Shown here: positions 43,422 to 50,782 of the stretch, in pieces
Layout of the letters: each line of letters begins with the position of its first letter
Position numbering within the stretch: position 1 is the first letter of the stretch
Assembly: GCA_964615095.1 (NCBI GenBank)
Contig: CAZTPX010000040.1
Location: 1 to 64,000, forward strand
Source: JANXQG01 sp964615095
Lineage (GTDB): Bacteria; Planctomycetota; Planctomycetia; Pirellulales; Thermoguttaceae
Reading direction: 5' to 3'
Length of the DNA stretch: 64,000 bases
Program-made: the position numbers and the translations under genes
The notes under the pieces: generated by a model
What the model was told of the DNA's origin: nothing
Databases searched by the model: none
Seen by the model: the letters and a program-made list of their open reading frames with translations, nothing else

Positions 43422-46091
43422 ATGCAACAACGCATATTCCAGCCTCTCCTTGACGCAGCGCTCTTGGCCTTCGCGGTCGCCCTCATTCTCTCGGGCACAC
43501 CGGCCCTGGCCGTGACCTTGGGGACTCCAACCCAAGGGCCAACGGCCCAGGCTCGCTGGGCCGGTACCGTCGATTCGCTCCAGTCGGCCATCGAGGACCT
43601 GATTCGTACCTTTGGACCCCAATACGCCAACGGCCACGCATACCTTGAGCGATTGGAGGCTCTCAAGAAGTCCGGCGCCAAGCCGGGCGACCGCTCCTTA
43701 GAAAGCCTCGCCACCGAGTCGCTGTTGGCCAATCCACTCTTGGACTCGCTGCGATTGGTCCTGGTCAAGCGTCCCAACTTCGGCGGCCACGACGGGTTCT
43801 TTGGCTATACCAGTTACCTAATTCGCTCGCCCGCCGAGCTGTGCGTGTTGGAGTCGGTGCGCAACGGAGGACCCGTGCGAACGTTGCTTCGCACTGAGAC
43901 CGGTTGCGTGCGTGATCCAGACGTCTCGTTCAACGGCCAGCACATCGTGTTCGCCTACGCCCGTAACCAGCGCAACGACAGCGACTACCACCTATGGGAG
44001 ATCAACGCCGACGGGAGCGGTTTGCGTCAACTGACCACGAGCCCACCGTTTGCCGGACCGGAGCCGCCCCTGCGCGGCCCCGGTTGGCACGACGTTGAGC
44101 CCTGCTACCTGCCCGGCGGTGGGATTGTGTTTACGTCGACGCGTTACGTACGATTCGTCGATTGTGTCGACATCGAGCCGGTTACAACGCTCTTTGCTAT
44201 GGACACTGACGGCCGTCGCCTCCGTGGTATCTCGGCCAATCACGTCCACGACTGGCACCCCTCGGTGCTCAACGACGGCCGGTTGATCTATACCCGCTGG
44301 GAATACAGCGATCGTAGCCAAATGTGGCTGCACAAGCTGTTCGTAAAGAACCCGGATGGCTCGGGCACCACTGCCTTCTACGGCAACAACTCGTGGTGGC
44401 CAGTGTCCATGCTCCACGTCCGGGCGGTCCCCGGCTCGAGCCGGGTGATCTGCACGCTGGCGGGCCATCACTCGGGTACTGATCAGACGGGCGAGATCGG
44501 CCTCTTGGACCGATCGCGGGGCAGCGAAGGCGCGCAGGGTGTGGTGGCCTTGTTTCCATCTCGCAAGATTGAGCCCATCTACCGCGATGACCCGCGTCCC
44601 GGCCCTAGTATCCGCTACACCGAGCCCTATCCGCTCTCCGAGCGATGGTTCATCGTCTCTGGCCAGCCGGACGGAGCGAAGCGGTTCGGTTTGTACCTGG
44701 CCGACTTTTGCGGAAACCGTGTTCTTCTGAACGAAGACGAGAAGCTCGATTGCCTGTCGGCCATGCCGCTGGCGGCCCGGCCGTGCCCACCGGTGATTCC
44801 GCCGCGAACCGACTATCGGCGCAACGACGCCACGATTCTGATGTTGGACGTCTATCACGGCGCCGGCATGGCGGGCGTACCGCATGGGTCGGTCAAAGCC
44901 CTGCGGATCATCGACTTCGACGTGCGCGATACGCCGGGCTGCGGCGGACTGCGCCAAGAAGAGGGTCCGTCGGGAGGCCACTCCTGCCCCGTGACGGCTT
45001 TGGGCGGATCGTGGCACGTCAAACGCATCCTGGGCACGGTGCCGGTTCACGCTGACGGCTCCGCGTCCTTCCGCATCCCGGCCGAGCGGCGAGTCTTTTT
45101 TCAGCCCCTCGACGAGCACGGCCGGGCCATCCAGTCGATGCGGAGCTGGGTGGAGGCCATGCCTGGTGAACACATCACGTGCATCGGTTGCCACGAGTCG
45201 CCCAGCGAGTCGCCCCCCTTGGCCAAGGCGATGGCGTTGGCCGGGGCGCCGGTCGATCCGACCCCGTGGTACGGCCCGCCGCGGGCGTTCGGATTTGTGC
45301 GCGAGGTGCAGCCGGTCCTCGATCGCCATTGCGTGCGGTGCCACAACGCCGCCGACAAGAAGGGACTCGATTTGCGCGGCGATGCCACCAACTGGTTCAG
45401 CATGGCCTACGAGAATTTGCGCCCCTTCGTGCAACCGATCGGGCCCCACGGGTCCGCGGCGATCATTGCCCCGCGATCGCGCGGCGCGGCCGCCAGCCGT
45501 CTGGTGGATTTGCTCTTGGCCGGGCATGAAGGCATGCGACTCGACTCCGAAGGCCTCGACCGGATCATTACCTGGATCGACCTGAACATCCCCTATTACG
45601 ACAACACGGCCATCACGCGGCCCTTCAGCGGACCCTTGAGCAACCAAGTCACGGCTTCCGGCCGCGCGGTGATCGCCGATCCGCAACCTCTGTGGAATGC
45701 CTTGGGCAACGATTGCCGGAGCTGCCACCCGCGCGGGTTTTCCGTGGAGCCGACGGCCGCGCCGTGCCAGGTGCTCGATCTACCCAAGAATTTGAAGCGG
45801 CCACCGGTCAATCTAACTCATCCGGAACAAAGCCGCATCCTCACGGCCCCGCTCGCCCGGGCTGCCGGAGGCTTGGAACTCTGCGGCAAGCCTGTCTGGG
45901 CCAGCCGTGACGCCCCGGCCTATCGGTCCGCGTTGCGGGTGATCGAGGGCTGGCACGGAGACCTGGTTTCCCGGCCGCGCGAGGACATGCCCGGCTCCGT
46001 CCCCTGTTCGGCCTACACGGCCACGCAGAACAAGCGCCGCGCATGGCTTGAGATCGAAGCAGGGAACCGGCGTAACGCGGAGGGACCGTGA
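43422..46091 (+). CDS. TolB-like propeller/triheme protein related to hydrazine synthase alpha
   Basis: 889 residues from the ATG at 43422 (GGTGG upstream); leader LLAFAVALILSGTPALA. Residues about 120-480 carry propeller signatures (GCVRDPDVSFNGQHIVFAYA, WHPSVLNDGRLIYTRWEY). A middle domain follows, then three c-type heme sites: CIGCH at 587, CVRCH at 637 and CRSCH at 765, the second in the planctomycete-cytochrome context VQPVLDRHCVRCHNAADKKG. The order propeller, middle domain, cytochrome is that of hydrazine synthase alpha and its many relatives in non-anammox planctomycetes. No other hydrazine-synthase subunit genes are in the window, so an anammox role is not supported. A periplasmic redox or scaffolding protein. 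Confidence 0.85.
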   Translation: MQQRIFQPLLDAALLAFAVALILSGTPALAVTLGTPTQGPTAQARWAGTVDSLQSAIEDLIRTFGPQYANGHAYLERLEALKKSGAKPGDRSLESLATESLLANPLLDSLRLVLVKRPNFGGHDGFFGYTSYLIRSPAELCVLESVRNGGPVRTLLRTETGCVRDPDVSFNGQHIVFAYARNQRNDSDYHLWEINADGSGLRQLTTSPPFAGPEPPLRGPGWHDVEPCYLPGGGIVFTSTRYVRFVDCVDIEPVTTLFAMDTDGRRLRGISANHVHDWHPSVLNDGRLIYTRWEYSDRSQMWLHKLFVKNPDGSGTTAFYGNNSWWPVSMLHVRAVPGSSRVICTLAGHHSGTDQTGEIGLLDRSRGSEGAQGVVALFPSRKIEPIYRDDPRPGPSIRYTEPYPLSERWFIVSGQPDGAKRFGLYLADFCGNRVLLNEDEKLDCLSAMPLAARPCPPVIPPRTDYRRNDATILMLDVYHGAGMAGVPHGSVKALRIIDFDVRDTPGCGGLRQEEGPSGGHSCPVTALGGSWHVKRILGTVPVHADGSASFRIPAERRVFFQPLDEHGRAIQSMRSWVEAMPGEHITCIGCHESPSESPPLAKAMALAGAPVDPTPWYGPPRAFGFVREVQPVLDRHCVRCHNAADKKGLDLRGDATNWFSMAYENLRPFVQPIGPHGSAAIIAPRSRGAAASRLVDLLLAGHEGMRLDSEGLDRIITWIDLNIPYYDNTAITRPFSGPLSNQVTASGRAVIADPQPLWNALGNDCRSCHPRGFSVEPTAAPCQVLDLPKNLKRPPVNLTHPEQSRILTAPLARAAGGLELCGKPVWASRDAPAYRSALRVIEGWHGDLVSRPREDMPGSVPCSAYTATQNKRRAWLEIEAGNRRNAEGP

Positions 46092-46148
46092 TCTCGTCGA
46101 CGAGATCCACGCCAGTCCCCAAGGCCCTTGGGACCCCGCAGTCCCAGT

Positions 46149-46337
46149 CTATTGCTTACCTTCGCGGCCATCTTTCTTGGCCGCGGTGCCGGCCCTGGTC
46201 TCGTCCGTGCCGTCGGTCATCTTCCGCGAGGGGTTTGGGGCTGGGCTGCGCTGAAGGCCGGCCGCGACAATGGCATTATCTCTTGGGCGGCAATCTTCTT
46301 TCCGCCGCCTGCTAACCCGTACCCGGAAGACAATCAT
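46149..46337 (-). CDS. Short basic protein or gene tail ending GREGKQ
   Basis: A 62-codon frame. Its end TAAKKDGREGKQ-stop resembles the end of another minus-strand frame at 56994 (SAKINGRKGKQ-stop). The 5' part is arginine-rich and doubtful; the tail is probably real coding sequence or a dispersed repeat. Confidence 0.25.
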   Translation of the reverse strand: MIVFRVRVSRRRKEDCRPRDNAIVAAGLQRSPAPNPSRKMTDGTDETRAGTAAKKDGREGKQ

Positions 46338-46467
46338 GCGCCCTTCACCCGATGCTCGAACGTGGAGGGAGCGATAAGTCGGAATTCGTGGACCACGAGT
46401 TCAAGAGACGCTGACGCTCCGCGGCTGATAATTGCGACATCGTTGTGCCAACCTTTATCGAGGGACT

Positions 46468-46629
46468 TCAGCAAAGGAAGCCCATCTCCTGCATCATCTC
46501 TAGGTCGAAGCAGGGCCGCGCGTTGAAGCGGTGGGCCTGCAGCAGCTTGCCGACAAGGCGCAGCCGTTCGAGACGATTTTCCAACTCGTGTTTGATTTCA
46601 TCCACGGCCGCCGTGAAGCTGGCGGCGAG
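46468..46629 (-). pseudogene. uvrB: Fragment of a uvrB-like gene
   Basis: The 53-codon frame reads AAVDEIKHELENRLERLRLV then GKLLQAHRFNARPCFDLEMM and QEMGFLC-stop. This matches the UvrB segment with the pattern EL-x-x-RL-x-x-L, GKLLEAQRL and DLEMM-x-E-x-GFC, except that a residue is inserted and a stop follows where GIENYSR should come. Nothing of the helicase core remains. The functional uvrB must be elsewhere in the genome. Confidence 0.55.
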
Positions 46630-46852
46630 CTAGAACATGTTATCGGGCAAGACGACGCTAATGGCAGGTTTCTGCTGCAGATAAGCGAGGATTGCACGTC
46701 TGCGAGGCTTGGTGGGTGATGACTGGCATCGAGTCTTGCTGGACGCGGAAGACAATCCTCAAGCCTGGCTGCCGCTCCATTGGGAGCGGTTAACGTCGGG
46801 CTTTCTTTTTAGCCGTGGGCAGGTGCCGGAGCAGCTTGCGCAGAACGCAACG

Positions 46853-49800
46853 TCACGCCGCCCGCCGCGTGGCTTCCGGCAGGCGAGATGGGAAGGACAA
46901 AGTGGCCTGGGTGCCGTTTTCGAGGGAAACGGAAGCTTGTACTGCGCGTCGCTTTCGTGGTCGCGCCCGATAGCCCAGCAGTCCGATAACCCCCACCCCC
47001 AGCAGCGCCAGCGTCCCCGGTTCCGGCACGACGTTGAGTACCACGTCGTTGCCTTGGATGGCGATGTTCGCCGGCAGGCCGTCGAGCGTGCCGCTGGTGC
47101 TTATCCCCAAGCTGCCGGAGATCGATTGGGCGTCGATGAGCATGTAAGTGCCCTGCCCAAAGCCAGCCATCGGCGTGAAGTTGAAATCGGCGAACTGCTG
47201 GCCGCTGAGTACCAACGGCCCCGAGGGCATGTAAACCTCGTCGCTGTCGGCGGGCGTGTCGAGAGCATAGTCCATCTGTGCGCCGGACAACAGCGAGAGA
47301 CTGCCACTGACGTTCATCGCGCCGGGAGCAGCGCCTGGCGACAACGAGCCACCCGAGGCCACGGTCACGCTGGTCAAGCTGCTCGAGCCGCCGAGCATGC
47401 CGCCGTTGTTGACCGTCACCGGGCTGGCCAGCGAGCCGTTGACGAGGAGCGAGCCTTGGTTGACCGTGGTGGGGCCGACGTAGGCATTTAAACCGGTAAG
47501 GGTCAGCGTATTCGCGCCCAGCTTCGTCAGTCCCATGCTGCCTGAGATATTCGAGCCGTAGGAGAAATTGCCTGCCGTGGTATCAATGCCGAGGGCGGAA
47601 CCGCGGGCGAAACCGCTGCCGTTGCCGGCTAGCAGCGAGCCGATGTTGGCGGATGTCCAGCCGCTGCTGCCGACACTGAGTGCGAGCGTTCCGCCGTTGG
47701 CTACGGTGACCTTCCCGGCCGTCGCGTAGCCGGGAAGCGATGCCGTGCCGGTGGCCTGGAGCGTGCCCGCATCAATCGCCGTGCCGTCGCTGTACGTATT
47801 ACTGCCCCGGATCGTGAAGTTGCCCGTACCCGCTTTGACGAGGCTGCCAGCTCCGCCGGTACCGTCGGCAATCACGCCGGAGAATGTAGAGGAAAGGTCA
47901 TTGCCGTTGCCGACGGTCAGGGCGTGGCCGTTCAGTTGCACACTGGCGCCGTTGACGACGACGGTTCCGTTATCGCCCAGCGCGGCGATGGTCTGGCTAG
48001 CGCCGAGCGCAAACGTGGCGCCGCAGGCCACGTTAACGGCCGTTTGCGTGCCCAGCGCCGTCGCGTTGTTCGCATTGAGCGTTCCTCCCGTAATGTTCAC
48101 CGTGTCGCCAGCATTCATGGAGGTTGCCGCCGTGCTCAGAGTCAACATTCCCGAATCACTCTTCGTGATGGTGCGGGCGGTACCTCCGTCGCTCAGCGCG
48201 CCGAGGACCAAAGTGCCGCTGCCGCTGCCGTTGTTGGCCACGTCGAAGGTTGGGTTGCCGGTAAGCGAAACGCCGCCGACAGTGCCCAGACTTAGGCTGT
48301 AGGCGGTGTTCGCCCCGCTGCCGCCGCCGGTAAGGCTCAGGCGGTTGCCGCCGATGGTCAACAGGCCCGTAATGACGCCGCTGGATGGTCCCGTCACGTC
48401 GATCATCGCATCGGCGGTAAGCGTTACCGCGTTGCTCGGCGGCGTTGTCGGTCCCGTATTGACGATCTCGAAGCCCGTGAAAGCGCCGTACGGTTGGTTG
48501 ATGCCCTGAACCGTCACGCTTTGGGCGCTGCCAGTCAACCCGCTCGCCACCACGTAGTTGGCCGTCGGATAGCTTCCTGAAGTGGTGTTCGTGGCCTGGA
48601 TGTAACTCGCGCTATTGGTAGTGCCGAAATAGTAATTCTTCCCGCCCAAAGTGACCTCCTCGGTATTCCCGATCGTGGAGTCAACCATGTAGGCGTAAAG
48701 GCTGTACTGCGAGTAGGGGATACCGCTGATGGCCGCGGTGAGTTGCGAGCCGACGGAGTAGATATAGCCGTTGAGAAGCTGATTGCTGCTCCCCGAGGCC
48801 CACGTTCCGGCGGCGTTGACCGTGAGATTGGCCGTGGTCGCGGCGCCGGTGTTGTCGCTCAGGGGCACGCCGGCGAAGGTCGTCCCCGACAGATTGTTCC
48901 AGTTGCTCATCGCCACCACACCCGCCGAACCGCTGATGGCACTGCCATCGCCCACGAAATGGATGCCGATGCCGTTGCCGATGCTTTGCGGAGCGGCGGC
49001 GAAGCCGAGCGTGCCGCCAGCCAGCAGTAGGGGTCCCGAGCCAAGCGCGTAGCTGTTGACGATTCTCAAGGTTCCGCCCGCGATGGTCGTGCCGTTGGCA
49101 TAGGAATTGGAGGCTGTAAGCGTGAGCACGCCGCCGCCGATCTTCGTCAGGCCGCCCGCGCCGCTCAGATTCCCGCTATAGGTCGTGCTCTGGTTGTTGT
49201 TGCCCACGGTGAGAGTGACGGGCTCGGAGGCCGCGGTCGCCAAGGCAAGGCCGCCGGCACCCGCCAGGCCGCCCAGGGTGGAGTTGGTGTTTCCCGCGGC
49301 GAAGCACAAAGCCCCGCCCGAGCCCAGGTTGACGGTGCTGTTTTGCACCGCCAGGGGATGGGCCAGGGTCAGGGTCCCGCTGCTGATCGTCGTGTTGCCG
49401 CTGTAGGTGTTGCCGACCGCGAGCACCAGCGGGCCGCCGGACAGGGTGATGCCCATGGGGCCGTTGGATCCATTGGCGATCGCGCCGCTGATGGTTAGCG
49501 AGCCAGCGTTGCTCACCGTGAGGTTATCATTCAACAGGACCGGTGCAGTGATGACATGCGTACCGTTGGTCACCGTGATCGTCGCGCCGTTGCCCGCATT
49601 GTTCAGGGTCAGCGCGTTGCTTCCCATGCCGCTGAGCGTGTAACCGACGTTTGCCGCGGCCGAATTGCCGAACAGCAGTGAGCCGACCGTCTGCGGCGCG
49701 TCGAGCGTGATCGTCAGTGCGGCCTTGGTCGAGACAGTGAAGGCGGCCTCCGCGCCGATGGCGTTGGGCACTCCTCCCGTCCAGTTGGCCGCGTTGCTCC

Positions 49801-50677
49801 AACTGCCGCTCACGGCCGCAGCCCAGCAGGGCTTCACGATCGCGGGGGCCTGGATCACGACGAAATCCGGATCGTTCATGCCGGAACTGGCGAAGACCGA
49901 CACGCTTCCGTTCACACCGATTTTCTTGAGCGTGTTCGTGCCCGAGTCCGCCTCGTAAAGGGAACCGTCGCTGCCAAAGGCCAGACCGTCAGGCCCAGCC
50001 AGGCCTGAGGCGAAGACGCCGAGGTCGGCGCCGGTGGACGAGAATTTTTCAATCGTGGTGCCCCAATAGCTCGCCACGTAGAGATTGCCGCCGCTGTCAA
50101 AGGCGAGACCGGCCGGGTGGTACAAGCCCGCTGAACTGGCGAAGACGGAACCGTCGCCTCCACTGGCGGCGAATTTCTCCACGGTGGCATTGCCCCAATT
50201 CACCGCGTAGAGATTGCCGCTGCTATCAAAGCCAATGCCTGCCGGCTGGTCCAAGCCCGAACTGACAAAAACACCGAGGTCCGTGCCGGTTGGGGAGAAT
50301 TTCTCAATAGTACTGCTGCCCCAGTTCGCCGCGTAGAGATTGCCGCTGCTGTCAAAGGCGATCCCGCAGGGGTCATTCAGGCCCGTGCTGGCGAACACAC
50401 CGAGGTTAGCGCCGGTCGGGGAGAATTTCTCAATCGTGTTGCTGCCCCAATTCGCCACGTAGAGATTGCCGCTGCTATCAAAGGCCATGCCCTGGGGCTG
50501 GCTCAGGCCCGTGCTGGCGAACACGCCGAGGTCGACGCCGGTCGAAGAATATTCCTCGATGGTGTTGCTGTCGTAGTTGCTGACAAGGAAGGTATCACCT
50601 TCCGCCAGACCGCTGGCATAGAAGAAACCAATGAGCACCGCAAGTCCGGGGCGAAGTGCTCGACTCGACGTTTTCAT
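46853..50677 (-). CDS. PEP-CTERM protein with NHL-like propeller and beta repeats
   Basis: 1,274 residues. The ATG at 50677 has AAGGA 8 bases upstream and opens a signal peptide (PGLAVLIGFFYASGLAEG). Residues about 29-280 are six propeller repeats of about 43 residues (QPQGMAFDSSGNLYVANWG). Then come autotransporter-type beta repeats (GNTYSGNTTISSGTLTL), a 170-residue module shared with the neighbour at 50783, and more beta repeats. The sorting signal VPEPGTLALLGVGVIGLLGY and the basic cluster RARPRKRR begin near residue 1215. About 30 further residues follow the basic cluster, which is unusual. Expected fate: export, exosortase processing and surface or matrix location. Confidence 0.9.
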   Translation of the reverse strand: MKTSSRALRPGLAVLIGFFYASGLAEGDTFLVSNYDSNTIEEYSSTGVDLGVFASTGLSQPQGMAFDSSGNLYVANWGSNTIEKFSPTGANLGVFASTGLNDPCGIAFDSSGNLYAANWGSSTIEKFSPTGTDLGVFVSSGLDQPAGIGFDSSGNLYAVNWGNATVEKFAASGGDGSVFASSAGLYHPAGLAFDSGGNLYVASYWGTTIEKFSSTGADLGVFASGLAGPDGLAFGSDGSLYEADSGTNTLKKIGVNGSVSVFASSGMNDPDFVVIQAPAIVKPCWAAAVSGSWSNAANWTGGVPNAIGAEAAFTVSTKAALTITLDAPQTVGSLLFGNSAAANVGYTLSGMGSNALTLNNAGNGATITVTNGTHVITAPVLLNDNLTVSNAGSLTISGAIANGSNGPMGITLSGGPLVLAVGNTYSGNTTISSGTLTLAHPLAVQNSTVNLGSGGALCFAAGNTNSTLGGLAGAGGLALATAASEPVTLTVGNNNQSTTYSGNLSGAGGLTKIGGGVLTLTASNSYANGTTIAGGTLRIVNSYALGSGPLLLAGGTLGFAAAPQSIGNGIGIHFVGDGSAISGSAGVVAMSNWNNLSGTTFAGVPLSDNTGAATTANLTVNAAGTWASGSSNQLLNGYIYSVGSQLTAAISGIPYSQYSLYAYMVDSTIGNTEEVTLGGKNYYFGTTNSASYIQATNTTSGSYPTANYVVASGLTGSAQSVTVQGINQPYGAFTGFEIVNTGPTTPPSNAVTLTADAMIDVTGPSSGVITGLLTIGGNRLSLTGGGSGANTAYSLSLGTVGGVSLTGNPTFDVANNGSGSGTLVLGALSDGGTARTITKSDSGMLTLSTAATSMNAGDTVNITGGTLNANNATALGTQTAVNVACGATFALGASQTIAALGDNGTVVVNGASVQLNGHALTVGNGNDLSSTFSGVIADGTGGAGSLVKAGTGNFTIRGSNTYSDGTAIDAGTLQATGTASLPGYATAGKVTVANGGTLALSVGSSGWTSANIGSLLAGNGSGFARGSALGIDTTAGNFSYGSNISGSMGLTKLGANTLTLTGLNAYVGPTTVNQGSLLVNGSLASPVTVNNGGMLGGSSSLTSVTVASGGSLSPGAAPGAMNVSGSLSLLSGAQMDYALDTPADSDEVYMPSGPLVLSGQQFADFNFTPMAGFGQGTYMLIDAQSISGSLGISTSGTLDGLPANIAIQGNDVVLNVVPEPGTLALLGVGVIGLLGYRARPRKRRAVQASVSLENGTQATLSFPSRLPEATRRAA

Positions 50678-50782
50678 GTTGGTTGTCCTTTCTCGTGTTT
50701 CTGGTGCGTGACTGATCACGTCTTTTTGCCAGTCTTGATCTTTTCAATGAAGTTGTTTCAAGACCCCGCACGGGCAAGATGC

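Larger units (their letters stand above)
46092..46852. other. Spacer with gene remnants
   Basis: Between the triheme gene and the PEP-CTERM gene. It carries a short protein tail (46149-46337) and a uvrB-like fragment (46468-46629), both on the minus strand. Between them a minus-strand frame reads SQLSAAERQRLLNSWSTNS, which vaguely resembles the entry to an adenylation domain and is too short to call. Confidence 0.45.

Noticed and set aside
43992..45728. 578-codon open frame antisense to the triheme gene
   Set aside because: The sense strand has CxxCH motifs and propeller repeats; the antisense frame is His/Arg-rich noise.
43422..46091. Evidence that the organism performs anammox
   Set aside because: Only one alpha-like protein is present, its relatives are common in non-anammox planctomycetes, and the window has no beta/gamma subunit or hydrazine dehydrogenase genes.
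46371..46464. Fragment of a nonribosomal peptide synthetase adenylation domain (SQLSAAERQRLL on the minus strand)
   Set aside because: About twelve residues of vague similarity, no supporting motifs before or after.
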